From NCBI GenBank assembly GCA_905221605.1, contig CAJNDS010002260.1, forward strand, positions 295,001 through 359,000: 64,000 bases of DNA, given 5' to 3'. A program made the translations under genes and the position numbers. The DNA is from Symbiodinium natans (Eukaryota; Sar; Dinophyceae; Suessiales; Symbiodiniaceae). How positions within the stretch are numbered: the stretch's first letter is position 1; each line of letters begins with the position of its first letter. Positions 20,899 through 34,400 of this stretch are shown in pieces. The notes under the pieces were generated by a model. The model did no database searches. It was not told where the DNA came from and saw nothing but the letters and a program-made list of their open reading frames with translations.

Positions 20899-23685
20899 GG
20901 CGTGACGACCGTGTACCGAAAGGAGCTCGTCGAGTGCAAGGTGACGACCCCTGACAAGGCCGCCGGGTACTCGCCGGGGTAGCTAGGGTAGTTATGGGGC
21001 CTTCCACCTTTTTCTAACAGTGCTTAATAGGGATTGTAGTACCCCTAAACCCTAAACCCTAAACCCTAAACCCTAATACCCCTACTAGAGTCCCTATGAA
21101 GGACTGCTAGTATAAGGGGGAACATCCCCAGGTAGTTACACGGTCCCATAGTCTGGTCCCTTACCTCCTTTGAGGGGTTCTGAAGTTAGGGTTTAGGGTT
21201 TAGGGTTTAGGGTTTAGGGTTTAGGTTTAGGGTTTAGGGTTGCAGGGTATCTAAGGGGTGGAATATAAGGAAGGGGGCCACCATGTGAGAGCTCAACCAT
21301 GCAGCTACCTTTAGAGGTGTAGGGTTTAGGGTTTAGGGTGTAGGGTTTAGGGTTTAGGGTTTAGGGTTTAGGGTTTAGGGGTGTAGGGTTTAGGGTTAGT
21401 TGGGCATTGGCGAAGGGATCCTGATTCAGGGAGCCTGCCAAATCGCTGGTTTAGGGTTCGGCTTTTTCTCTGGTCTTTGGGGTTTAGGGTTGAGGGTTTA
21501 GGGTTCAGGGTGATTCAAGACCCAGCTCAGAGGCCGAGACAGTCGCCTGGGATTTCGGGCTTACGGCCAGTTAGGGTTTAGGGGTTGTAGATGAACTCCA
21601 CACCGGTAATCCTGTGGCGATTCATCTCGCCTCCTCAGCTCATGGCTGCATTTTCGTCGTTCGGAGACCCTGTTTCGCTTGAGCTGGATACCAACCCCAA
21701 ACCCGAAACCCGAAACCCGAAACCCGAAACCCTAAACCCTAAACCCTAAACCCTAAACCCTGAACCCTAAACCCTAAACCCTAAACCCTAAGTTTTTAAC
21801 CCGGAGCTCGAAGCCCGAAACCCTAATCCTGAACCCTCCAGCGCATGATTTCAACCCTCAGACCAGAACACCCTCCGCGGAGCCCCATGTCTCTTAGTTA
21901 AGGAATATGCCTTAAACGTTGCCCTGAACCCAGGGAAGCTGACCAGGTAAGCGGTTCTCTCCCCTGTCTTTCGCTTTGTGTATGTTAGGTTTAGGGTTTC
22001 GAGTTTGTTCCTTGCTTCTGGGCCAGGAGTTTAGGGTTTAGGGTTTAGGGTTGCTGAAGGAGTCCTCAATAAAGGAAAACAATAATCCGCAAAATCAGGG
22101 GTAGTTGCCACGGACGATCATGATTGTGGTATAGACATTCATGGACTGATGGCTACAATCAAGAACAACAGGAAAACCACAAGAAAGCGCGGTTGGGGCA
22201 GGGTAGCAGGCTGATCGTAAGCTGTGTCCTGGAAGGTTGTTTGTTGGCTTCCATCCGTCTCTTTTGCCTTCTCCTTTCCTAGGCTCTAGATGTGTTAAAC
22301 CCTAAACCGTAGAGCCTGAACCCTTAAACTCTGAACCCCTAAACCCTAAGCCCTGAACCCGGAGTCCTAAACCCTCAACCCTCAACCCTAAACCCTAAAC
22401 CCTAAACCCTAAACCCTAAACCCCAAACCCCAAACCCTAAACCCTTGTTCTGAAGGGTATCTGCGCAATTTCCCAGGCTTTAGGAGCCAGGGCCTGCAAA
22501 TTCCGCTAGCTTCCACCGGGTCCAGTATACAGGGCTGAGGTTCAGGGTTTGATATGGTTGGTTTAGGGTTTAGGGTTTAGGGTTTAGGGTTTAGGGTTTA
22601 GGGTTTAAGACAAGAATGAGCCCATGGGAAAGTGCACCCTGGATCTGGGGCAGGCTTTGCAGGAGAAGGCCGGGGGCACTCCCGTGTCAGGCTGCCAAAG
22701 CTTCAGGGTTTAGGGTTTATATAGGGTTCAGGGTTTAGGGTTTAGGGTTTAAGGTTTCGGGCTTAGGGCTTAGGGTTTAGGGTTTAGCCCCAACCCCCTG
22801 AGCCCTAAATTACTAAACCCCTCTCTCATTCAGGGGTTAGGCCTATCGAGGACACGCTTCCGATGAGGGGCTACACCCTGAACCCTAGCCCTAGATCCTA
22901 AACCACCCAGTCCAAGCCAAGAGCTTCTGGAAATCTTCGGCGCCTTGCCAGAACCGCTCGGGGGTTTCGGGTTTAGGGTTTAAGGTTTGGGGTTTAAGGT
23001 TTGGGGTTTAGGGTTTAGGGTTTAGGGTTTAGGGTTTAGGGTTTAGGTTTACGGAACCTCAAACCCTAAACCCGAAACCCTAAACTTTAAACCCCGGAAG
23101 GCTAGGCACTTCCAAGCCCTTAAGCCCAGAAGCCCAAAAACCCCAGGGGTTTGGCGTTGAGGGTTTGGGGTTTAGGGTTTAGGGTTTGGGGTTTGGGGTT
23201 TACGGTTTGGGGGGGGTTTAGGGTTTCGGGTTTAGGGTTGAGGGCTTAGGGTTTGGGGTTGAGCAGGCTAGCAACCCCCTGCTGGACCCTACAGTTTCGA
23301 AGCCCTGAAACCCCAAGACGTAGAACCCGAAAGCCCTGAATCCTTGAAACCCCAAAACCCCGGAAATCCTGAAGCCCTGAGACTCTAAACCATAAACCTT
23401 AAACCCTAAACCCTAAACCCTGAAGCCTAAAACCCTCAGCCCTCAGCCCCGAGGTAAAGCCCCAAAGCCTCAAGCCCTGAAACCATGAAGCCCCAAAAGC
23501 CAGAAACCCCAAAGCCCTGCCTGAAACCCTGAAACCCCAAAACCCTGAAAGCCTGAAACTCAACCCCCCCCAAACCCCAATGCCCTTAAACCCCGGAAAG
23601 CCCTGACATTCAGAGCTGGCAAGGTGGGTTTGCCGACCATGCAAAGCTGGCACTCTACGGACCCACAGGCCCTGAATACATTTAG
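20899..23685 (+). CDS. Multi-exon gene with RRM-like exons
   Basis: Exon islands: 20899 to 20940 or 20978 (VYRKELVECK), 21400-21448 (GIGEGILIQGACQIA), 21639 to about 21690 (LMAAFSSFGDPVSLELD), 21898-21946 (KEYALNVALNPGKLT, canonical GTAAGC donor), 22477-22533, 22610-22707 (CTLDLGQALQEKAGG), 22834-22872, 22911-22963 (SQELLEIFGALPEPL) and terminal 23614-23685 (DHAKLALYGPTGPEYI, TAG). The words LMAAFSSFGDPVSLEL and SQELLEIFGALPEPL match the helix-1/strand-2 region of RNA recognition motifs, in which a leucine/alanine helix ends in F-x-x-F/L-G; the conserved RNP1 (K/R-G-F/Y-A-F) is not seen, so the family call is tentative. Several joins (22533 to 22610) are in phase; those after 22707 are not settled, and the last exon also reads open in a second frame. 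Confidence 0.5.
20996..21129. mobile_element. Family 1 element containing a telomere-like array
   Basis: Same family: CTAACAGTGCTTAATAGGGA and, at the right, GAAGGACTGCTAGTATAAGG with AACATCCCC. Between the two TAGTACCCC / TACCCCTACTA words are about four CCCTAAA units (21051-21077), so the array sits at the symmetry centre of the element. Confidence 0.75.
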
Positions 23686-24338
23686 GGCTTCAGGGGCTTC
23701 GGGTTTGGGGTTTGGAAGCCCTAAACCCTGCACCCTAAACCCTAAACCCTAAACCCTAAACCCTAAACCCTAAACCCTAAACCCTAAACCCAGGTTTGGA
23801 GGTTTGGGGGTTGGGAGGTTTCGAGGTTTTTTCTGGCTTGCGGGTTGAGGGTTTAGGGTTTAGGGTCTAGGGTCTAGGAAAGAGACAGAGCTGTAGGAGG
23901 CGGAGTCTTATGTGGAGTCCAGAGTTTGAAGCCACCTAAGCCCTAAACCCTAAACCCTAAACCCCAAACCCTAAACCCTAAACCCTAAACACTAAACTTA
24001 GGGACGTAGGGTTTAGGGTTTAGGGTTTAGTGTTTGCGGTTAGGGTTTCGGGGCCTCCATGCAGAAATCAACCCCACAATCCCAAACCCGAAGTGACTCT
24101 ATCCCCAACAACACAAGAACCCACCCTAAACCCTAAACCCTAAACCCTAAACCCTAAACCCTAAACCCTAAACCCTAAACCCTAAACCCTAAACCCGAAA
24201 CCCGAAACCCTAAACCCTAAACCCTAAACCTTAAACCCTAAAGCCTAAGCCCTAAACCCTATATCCTAAGCCCTACGTTGAGGTTGAGGCTTCAGAGTTT
24301 AGGCCCTTCGGATCTCCTGAACCCACAAACCGGCCCAG
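23686..24338. other. Spacer of alternating telomere-like arrays
   Basis: CCCTAAA-type arrays at 23718-23790, 23940-24000 and 24123-24270 and TTTAGGG-type words at 23845-23875 and 24006-24030. A possible short exon begins after GCATGCAG-like sequence at about 24094 but I could not confirm it. No other coding signal. Confidence 0.45.
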
Positions 24339-24825
24339 TGCCCAAGCTTGTGTTTCAAAATTGCGCGCTGCAACATGCACCGGTGTGGCATTCTGTGAGA
24401 AGAGTCCGATGGTGTTGGGCGCTGAGAGGTTTCAGGGTTTAGGGTTTCGGGGTTTTAGGATTGAAGGTTTGGGGTTTAGGGTTATGGGGGTCCGCAGAAT
24501 AGGGGGAGTGTTTTTGTTGTTTTTTGTTGGGGGGGGGGGGGTATAGAGCCCTAAGTCTTTTGAGGAAGAGCCGAAAAGATCTTGGTTGACCCACGGCGCT
24601 GTTCTGTCACAGTAGCGCGCTTTCTCCGAAACAAGGTCAACTAGCAGCACCGCGCCGCAATCCCGTGTCGCAGTCTTTTGCTAATGCATGGTGTTGGATA
24701 CTAATGGGTTCTTTACTGGCTTGTGCATTATGCAGGTTCGACTAGATGGCTTGGGAAAGCTTCAACGCGAGTCATCTGCGCGGTGTGGAGGAAGAGTCAG
24801 TAGCGTCCGTGCAGAAAGTCAATGA
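24339..24825 (+). CDS. Two terminal coding islands of an unknown gene
   Basis: Island 24339-24428 (PKLVFQNCALQHAPVW, HSVRRVRW) starts after CAG and ends at GGTTTCAGGG. Island 24736-24825 (VRLDGLGKLQRESSARCGG) starts after TGCAG and reaches TGA at 24823, so it looks like a last exon. Between them is a G-run and unique sequence (24530-24730). The two may belong to one short gene or to the end of the preceding one; no family recognised. Confidence 0.4.
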
Positions 24826-25327
24826 AAGACGGCACGGTTGTTGTGTGCCTCAGTAGGCGGGACATTTTTGTATTTTCCCTTACTGGGTTTAGGAGGATCG
24901 TGTTCGGGAATAGTTTTCAGTGGGTCTTTAGGGCCATCCTAGCATGTGCCCATAATTAAGTAAACCTTGCGGATTCTGCCGGACATAAAAGGGGCCCAGC
25001 AGAGGATCGGTTCGTCAAGGCTGTGGGGCATGTTCGATGTGTTCTTCGTCCATCGGTTTCTACCTATTTGCTTAGGACCCCCCCCAAAAATTTCAAGAAG
25101 GCAAGAGCTATTGTTCCTTCAATGGGCACTATATAGTAGTTTGTGTTTTTGGGGGGTTCTTAAGCAAAAAGTAGGTTATGGGAAATCTCACGCATCTCAG
25201 CATACCAGGCCCGAGACCGTCCTCTTCACCACTGGCAGTGTTAGCACACCTCAAATGAAGACTTCCGCTCGGAACGTCCCTTCCCAAAAAGGGTACAGTA
25301 GCCCAAGCTCAAACCACCTGAAAAATA

Positions 25328-25378
25328 GGGGGTACTATAATACCTACTAAGGACTCTTAGTATCTGGGGGAACATCCC
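25328..25378. mobile_element. Family 1 element, right half
   Basis: GGGGTACTATAATACCTACT, ACTCTTAGTATCTGGGGGAA and CATCCC; the left part (from about 25277, GAACGTCCCTTCCC) is diverged. Confidence 0.6.
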
Positions 25379-25403
25379 AAAACCCTAACCCTAAACCCGG
25401 CAG

Positions 25404-28400
25404 ATTCGCCGGTGCAATCCAGCCCTGGTGCCAGGGTAACACGAAGTTCTTCCAGTGGCTGACCGACTCTGAAGCCGAGAAGCAGAAGGCGAGCGCGTGC
25501 GGCAGCGTACCAGGGACGTCCCCTAACAGTCCTAAGAGGGAGGGGTTTTACGTACCCTTTGTTTTGTAATCCCTAAAAAGGACTGGTAGTATAAGGGGGA
25601 ACATCCCAATAAGTCTTGAGATTTTCGGTTGTTCATGAGATAGTCCTTTACCAGGTGATTCGGTGAACTTATCTAGGCTGCCAAGGATGGTTTTTTGTCA
25701 ACGCTTTCAATGAGCCATAGAGACGTGTCCAACACATATGCTACATGCAGCCTCACCCATTGAAATTTCGGGTCGTTCCATTCCCCATGCCTATTGGCTT
25801 TCCCACATGCCCTGTGCCCTTAAACCCTAAACCCCACCGTGCTATAGAATCTTCTCGTATAACCCTAAACCCTAAACCCTGAAGCTTGAACCCTAAACCC
25901 TATGAACTTATAGGCCTAAACCCTAAACCCTAAACGGCCCTAAACCCTAAACCCTCCACCCTCAACCTACAACTAAGGAAGCCCTAAGCCCAAAAGCCTC
26001 TTCGGGTCCAAAGGTCAAGCTGTCAGTGCACGGCTCGCACGCCGCGGCCCTGGCAATCTACCTCTCCCGGTGTTTGTTGCCGCGGGTTTAGGGTTTAGGG
26101 TTTAGGGTTTAGGGTTCAGGGTTCAGGGTTCAGGGTTCAGGGTTCAGGGTTCAGGGTTTAGGGTGTCGGGTGTAAGGTTTCGGGCTTCTGGGAGGGGGCC
26201 CTTCGGGCCGCCCAGGGCTGGTGTCTGCCTTCGGGATTCAGGGCTTTAGGACTAAACCCTAAACCCTAAACCCTAAACCCGAAACCTTGAACCCTAAACC
26301 CTAAACCCCAAACCCTAAACCCCAAACCCTAAACTCTAAGACCCTAAACCCTAAACTCGAAACCTCAAACCCGAAACCCTAAACCCTAAACCCTCAACCC
26401 TAAACCCTGACCCTACACTCAAGGACCACTTCGGGGTTCGACTGAGGGTTTCGGATGCCTTTTGGTTCATGGGCCTCGTGACCACACCCGCGGCCCAGAG
26501 TTGCAGGTATGCCTTAGGGTTTAGGGTTTAGGGGTTTAGGGGTTTAGGGGTTTAGGGGTTTAGGGGTTTAGGGTTTAGGGGTTTAGGGTTTAGGGTGTAG
26601 GGTTTAGGGTTTAGGGTTTAGGGTGTAGGATTTAGGGTTTAGGGTTTAGCCCTTCAACTCCCCAGTAAGCTTCCTCAACATCAGACAGTTGTTTTGTTAT
26701 CGTTTCATCTCGTACGCCAAACTACCAAAGTACCGATTTAGGGACACCCTAAGCCCTGAACCCGAAGCCCTAAACCCTCAACCTTAAAGCCTTAATTCCT
26801 AAACCCTAAACATCCCGAAGCCCTAAACCCTAAAGCCGAAAGCCTAACCCTAATTCCTTAGCCTTGAGCCCTGAATCTTAACTCAAACCCTAAACCCGAA
26901 CCCTACTAAACTCTAGACCCTGACCCTAGTTCGGAGGCCCTAACTCCCAAACCCTAAACACCAAAATCCTACCCTGAAAACCCAAAACCCTAAAAGCCCT
27001 GAAACCCTAAAACCCTAAAAACCCTAAACCCAAAAAACCCTAAAAACCCTAAAAACCCTATAAACCCTATAAACCCTAAAAACCCTAAAAACCCTAAAAA
27101 CCCTAAAAACCCTAAAAACCCTAAAAACCCTAAAAACCCTAAAAACCCTAAACCCTAAACCCTAAACCTTTAGAAGAACCCCAAGCCGACCCAGATCTCC
27201 ACGCTGGTGCGGGCGCCCATCGGTCTGGACGAGGAGGTCGGCGCGGCAGCAACCCAGGGCTTTCCGGAAGGTTTAGGGTTTAGGGTTTAGGGTTTAGGGT
27301 TTAGGGTTTTTAGAGTTTTTAGGGTTTGGGGTTTAGGGTTTAGGATTAGGGTTGCAGGGTTTAGGGGTTCGGGGTTTAGGGGCTAAGGATTAGGGACTCA
27401 GGGTTCAGGGTTCCTGGCAGATTCTCTTGTCGCGGAGTTGAAGCGTTGGGAGTTTCCTTTCCCCTCTTTATTATTGTTTGGGCGTTTCATTCGTTTCGTG
27501 CGTTCACTTCGCTCCTTACAAACGAATACGCCCATATAATAATAAAAGGGGTGAAAGGACACGGGCTAGTTATCTTCATGAACAAGACTCACCGTGAAGC
27601 CCGTAGAATTAGTATCATCACCAGGCTGTTACCAAAGGCTTGAGTTCTACATCCAAAAGGGTCTTGTGTCCCAACCTTACAGACGCTTCCCCGAAAGCCC
27701 GTTAAAATATACTAGATTCATGCGTCACAGGTTCCTTATAATTTAGTATTTTTATAGGGCTTTTAGTACGCTATTAACCCCTTATTCACCCGGTTAATAG
27801 TAAGTGAGTAAGTGAGTTCATGAATTACAATGAGGCACGAAGCGTGAATTCATGTGCGAACGAATGAACGAAACTAGAGAGCATATTAATTGTATTATAA
27901 GGAGTGAATAGGTGAACGACGCATGAATACAATTAAGATGTGAACGAACACGGGCTAGTTATAATATAATAATTCACGCGGGAAAAGACGCCCTTGTAAT
28001 TATTATATTATAGGCCCGTGCACACTTATAATCTGTATCCACCACACGGGCACATGGTAACACTATGAGAACGTCCCTGTTGACTTCATGACTTCTATCT
28101 CCCGTCTCACCCCTCAGTACTAATAGTGTTACCGTGTGAACAGATGATTCGTGGTGTGGTTTCTTGGACAGTTGGTCTTGGAACTAGAGTAAAAGAGTAC
28201 ATGGGCAAGACTGACAGGTGGGATGGATTCCAGGGTCTCAAGGTGTGATGGGTGAACAAGGCTGTGGAACAAGAGTGAGAGAGGTGAATGGTACGGTTTC
28301 TAGACCAGATTGTTTGTGTCTCAAAGTTGGAGCGTGGGGAACGAGAGATAGAGGTTAGGTGACAGGGAGAGAGCGGTTAACCTGTGATGGAAACTGCCCC

Positions 28401-31400
28401 GGTAACACTCATCATTTGGTCCTTTGCCCACAGTGGTTGGTACTAAGATAGAAGCTAACCTCTCTCACTCAGAAGCCACCCCATGAAGATATACCAGTAA
28501 AAGAGCTTTCACTCTAGGAATTAGTACTATCATCACGCTCTCTGGATCACCTATTCACATGGTAACAACTGGGGCGGTCACCAAGCTCGCAGACTGATTC
28601 ATCCGGGTCTTTTGGTCCGTCCATGAAGAGCACCCATTATAATATTATAGCCTTGGTCCTCGTGAGGACCAGGGGCGGAGGGCGCAGGAGCGGCCATCGA
28701 AAAGAGGGATCTAAGGGAAACCAGGACTACACCCAGAAAGCCCCAGCTTCACCCAAACCCTCAAGACGGAAAAAACCCTGGACGGGGACCACCGGGCTAG
28801 GGGGGGTCCGGAAGAGGCTAGACCAGCCTAAGCTAGAGGAACCACCCGGGAAACACCCCCCAAAGCCCTCACACCCCAATCCAGACACGCACTTTTTCAT
28901 GCTTGAGCCAAATCCAGTCGCAATGCTTACATATGCGGAGCTCTGCTCTCGCCTGTGCCGAAGCAATGCTTACATATGCTGAACGTCCTGCACACCTGTG
29001 CTGAAGCAATGCTTACATATGCAGAACATCCTGCACACAAAGGCATGGTGCCCTTCTCCACTTCAGCCTTCTCAGAGGCTTCCCTTATCCCAACACTCCT
29101 CCTTGGGCTGTTCTCAGCACAGATTCAGCCCACCAGCTCATACAGAGATTTTCGACCGTCGCAGTAGGCACACATGCCCTTTGCATCGATGTTCGTGTAG
29201 GCGCTCTTCAGGCCTTGACAATCTCCGTAAAGGTGGACGTGATCTCCCCGTTGAGATGCAAAGAAGGGGCCCCGAAACTTCACATAAGCTTCACGAGGGG
29301 TCTGAGTGTTGGCATCTCGTGTCCTTCGCCGCGTCTGACGTACAGGAGGTGGCGGTTCTTCCCAAGAAGAGGCCGACCTATCCAGCGAGGGAACCGGACC
29401 GCGCCCTTCTGGAGCGGATGCAGGGCTGTGCCTTGGAGCTAGCTCAGGTGTCATAGGGCCATTCTGTCCCAAACCATACGAACCCAGCTCCTGCTGCACA
29501 GCCTGTTGCAGTCGCCGTAGCCGCCGAGCATTCCTTGCCTCTGAGACTGAACAGTCCCTCTTCAGAGCGTACCACTCGAACAGCCACTTGATCGCCTCCC
29601 ATGCACCAATCGCAGCCACCAAGCTGACAAAAACCAGCGCATAAAACTCCCAAGCAACACTGATTTGTATCCCTCCAACATCCTCAGCAGGAACATTCGA
29701 ACTTCGCTTTGTCGAGGCTCCACGAGTACCCTGAACCAACCAACCCAAAAGCAACACCAATCTAGCTATCACCCCAACCACCCCCGGTGTTGTAGTGTGT
29801 GCCGTTGCTGCAGTGCTGCCTGTTGCTGGTCCCGGCTGCTGCTCTCTTGGCGAAGTTGTTCCCAATCCCCACATACGGCAAAGCTCCAGGAGTCTTGGCT
29901 TCGAGAAGGCCTTTGTACCTAAGTCTCCTAATTGAGAAACACCAGGGATATGTCGAAGGGTAATCTCCTTGAGACGCACCGCCTCACGAAGATGAAAGGC
30001 ACGAACTCGTAGGTGACGAGTTTTCCAAGTTCCAGCTGCCTCGGAACACAGTCCTACAGCAGCCTGATTGTCGACGTAAAGTCCAAGGCGAGGAGTGTCC
30101 GGCCTGATTTCGGAGGTAAAAGATGAAAGCCCATAGACCATCTGGATGGCATTGACAGCCTCTATAAGCTCTGCCTCGGCAACAGACAGAGCAACCAGTG
30201 GTTGTCGTCCACATCGCCAAGATATGGGGCACCCCAGGTAGCAAGCCAGCGAGCAACCGATGCTCCGCCCCCCTTGGGGGGCGAAGCTGGCATCACCGTA
30301 GCCCTCCACATCATGGTTGTGGGTTGTCGGCTCGTAGAACAAGAACCAGTCGGCCGTCGCCTTCAAGTAGCCCAAAGTTCTCATGCCGATGCGCTCCACT
30401 GTCACAGGGTCCCTCACACACAGACTGCTCATGGTGGCAACTGTGTGTATCAGGTCTGGGCGGCCCTTTGTTGAAAGCCAGAGAAGTTCGCCAGTTATTT
30501 TCTGAGCACGCCTCAAGGTCTGCTCGTCGTACTGCTTCTCATCAAAGCTCACCTCCCCCAGCAGCCATGACTGCGGACATGGCGTCCCGTGACCATGTCC
30601 CTGAACATCATAGTGTCGAAGTACCTCCGATATGTAGCCAGTCTGCCCAATCTTGAAGCCATTGAGAGTCTCATAGATCTCTAGCCCCAGGAAACGAACC
30701 GGCTGCTCCATGGTTGCCCATGTCAAATCCGAGGCCTTCCATTCTTGCGTGATCCAACTATGGGTAGCAGCAACGACCTCCTCCTCACCCAGATACAAGA
30801 TGTCATCAACATAAACGTTGACGAATGCCCGAACTTCCTCCTGCATCGTTCCATCTGGGCCAGGCGTCATGACCACCACACTCCAGACATTCTCATCCGC
30901 CCTGTGCTGCCTGAGGAAGGCATCCAACTCTCCCACCTTGAACCGAGCTCGCCTCAATCTGTTGTCCCGGAAGGTACTCCACAGCTTCGGAGAGCGCCTA
31001 AAGCCATAGAGAGCACGGTCAACCCGAAATAAACACTTCGCAAACGGAATCTCTGCCGCCTGGAACACCTTGGGAGGGTAAAGACAATGCACCACCTCGC
31101 CATCGTCCATCGGGGCCAAGATGAAGGCATTCCTGATGTCCGTCCCCGCTGCTTTCCAAGGACGTGTTCCACTTCGTTTGTGTGCGGCATGAACAATCAT
31201 CGCCCTCAAAGACTCCCCTTGACATCCCCCTGCATAGCTGTCTTCCTTCTGACCCTTTCCTTCGAAATTGCCACATATGACAAGACGAGCCTTTCTTTTG
31301 AAGAACGAAGGCGACCCCTTCACCAACTCTCTTCCAAGGTCATCGAGCAGCTCAGGATTGTCTGGAGGTTTTGCCGTGAAGACTCCCTTGGCCGGAAGTA

Positions 31401-34400
31401 TAGATAACACTCCCGCCCGCTCTAGACGACGATGCTCCTCCTCCGTGAGGGGAACCAAGGCTCCTGCATCCAACAGAGCCTTCATCTCCTTTCCAATGGC
31501 TTCTTTCCACCGCGGAAGGAATTGTTTCACCTCGTCAAGCTGCACCGTGTACACGACCTGAAGAGGACCTTCAAGGTTCTCCAAGACAGGCTCGACTCCA
31601 TGTTTCCCATCGTCATCCTCCACAAAGCGACATAGCCGGAACCAATCCTCAACCGAGTAGGTCCTGTAAACCCTCTGTGACTCCCGTTGCTCTAAAGCCC
31701 TTTCAGCCTCCAACGTCGCCTGGTTCACACCCTCAAACAGTTCTTGATAGTCCTCCGGCACACATCGTCGTAGGTTGTGTTCCTCGTCTAGCACACAGCG
31801 AGACCAATAGCGGCCATCCATCTCACCCTCTTGGTCCTCCACCAACCACTGGGACTCATCCATGTCGTCACCAGCGTCTTCACCTCCAGCGGACTCCATC
31901 CAACCTTCAGTGGTTTCATTATCCGGAACAGCGTCAGTAGTTGTCGACACTGGTTCCACCAATTTGCTCATGCAAAAGATGTTGCCATCCTCTCCACCCT
32001 CGTCGGCCTTAAAGACTCGCGCCACAGGCGGTGTTTTTCCAACAACGCGTCGTTCAGGATGCCAGTCATCACCTTCATCTTCGTACGGAGGTAGTTCGGG
32101 TAGGCGACGAACATTCGTTGTGTACCAAACATTGCCCTGCACGGTGCGAACAACATGACCATGAGAGACTGTCTCAACAGGCCCCAAGTAAGACCCCTGG
32201 ATCCACTTGTCCTCGAAGTCAGTGCCCCCTTGGCCATACCTCTTCCTCTTGATGAACACCTGTGACCCGAAAGGAGCGACGCTAGGATTGCCCCTTCCGA
32301 AGGCCTGAGCAGCGTGTTGTTGGCAAATCGTTGATGCCGCCCTTGACCACCACGATCTCACCACGGCATCTCCAAGCTTGCTGTAGGCCTTGGCCTGTCC
32401 AAGCAAAGTTCGCACCCGGCCCTTGATGAAACCAACAGCCCGCTCCGCCGCCCCATTTTGTGACGGATCATCGCCTTGAGTCTTCGTGACTATGATGTCC
32501 CTCGCCGCTGCCCACATGTCCATACCCTCGTTCATGAACTCCCTTGCTCGGTCGCAATGTACTCGTAAGACTGGCAGGCCCCGTTGACTTAGAGACAGGT
32601 ACATCTCCTGCAAGGCCTTGAGTGTTTCCGCCTTCTTCCTGGTCTTCAAGGGTCGACAAAGATAGGCAGACTCGAACTCGAAGGGCTCAGACATACGCTC
32701 CAGGGCCTTGATCTCCTCCTGTTTCGGATCATCTTCCTCACGAATAGCAGCAGGATCAGGGCCAAGCTCCTCCGAGACCCCTACAGGCGCACCTTCAGTA
32801 GCAGGAACCTCTGATACGACATCCTCGGCCTCCAGCCCAGGCAACCAATCACCCTCGTCATCCGGTTTGTCCACGTCCCCAGGCTGCACACCAGACTGCT
32901 CAGGGTCCCCTGTTTCTGGGATCTTAGGAAAGCGGAAACACCCGACTAGCAGGTAGCGCGCTCCATCAGTGCCCGTCGCCCTAAACGGACCAGCAGTGTC
33001 AATGCTCAGGACATACGCTGAAGGATGAGCGACTCTCCTATGTGGCTTGCCCGTCGCCCTTTGGATGCACTCCCGGCAATCCTTCCTGTATGGCAAATGG
33101 TCCCGTCTCAGGTGAATGCGCCATTCCTCCAAGCTGAATTTAGCGAGCTTCCCTTCACCTTCTTCACCATCTCGCCTTCCCAGCCTTCGAACCATACTGG
33201 TCAAAGCATGTTCTCGCGTAGCAAAACCGGGCCAAGCACATAGAGCATCACAGACAGAACTTATCATCCCCGTTGGCCATCGACTTGTTCTTGTACCGGC
33301 CTTCAGACCATGACCATCCTCACCCTCCAAAGACCAGAGATTGAGGTTCGTACCCAAAGTCGTAGGTCCCAAGTTTTCCAAATCACACTTGACCTCATCC
33401 ATGGTGTACATCCTCGCGAAGGTTTTCCACATGGTCGTTCCAAACAGGTCGTAGCATGGCACCCGTCCATTGGCCTCCTCCTCATCCTCACTCTCCAGCT
33501 CCTCCTGAGCCTCACGAACTTGGTCCCTTCCATGTAGCGCTGGGCCCTCATCCCATTCCAAGGTTGAGCGTATCGGAAAACCCAAGCATCGAAGTTTCCC
33601 GACCTTTTCATCCGGCAACTTGTCGAGGCCGAGAGGTGTGTAGGCCGCCACGAGAAGCTCCTTCTGAGTTCGATCCTTCCCCACATACGCATGGTGTTGT
33701 TTTGGATTGAACCTCGTCATCCTTCCAGAGATCTCAACCAAACAGCCCTTTGATTGTTCAAAGCCAGAGAGTGGACAGGACCTTTCGACACATCTCCCTC
33801 CACCACCAAATTTCTGTCCATCCAGGTCCCCTTCAAGCCACAGACCGGAGGAAACCTCGCCGCCAGGATCATCATCGCCCAACCCAATCAAGTAGTTGTT
33901 ACTATCACGAGCATTCCGAACATCTCGATGTCGAGGCACTTCATTCGTCTCCATGACCAACAAAGCCGACCAAGAGCAATCCTCATGCAGCTGCGTTTCC
34001 ACATTCCACCGCATAAACATGTTCAGGTACTTCGTCAACCACGGTCTCTGGAGTGCCTCTGTAGTAACCCCCCGATTGCCGCCATGAGCATATGCCCCAA
34101 GCACCACAGATCCTTCTTGTTCGCCTCGGGATGAGGCTCGCAAGTTCTTCTTGAAGTTCATCTCTTCCAACAACATACGGCACTCACGATGCGAAAACTT
34201 GCCCAGGTCGAACCATTCCTTAGCCAGCCTCTCTTGCTCCTCAAGGTCACTCTCTTTGTTGTCGCCTTGCTCTAGTCCAGGAACCTTCCCCGATTCAACT
34301 CTCGGATGTTCCAGCAACCAACCAACTCCAGGACCCGGGGTTTCTAAAGATCCCTCTCTCCAAAGGATCCTCCTACCCTCAGAAGCTACTGACCAAAGGA

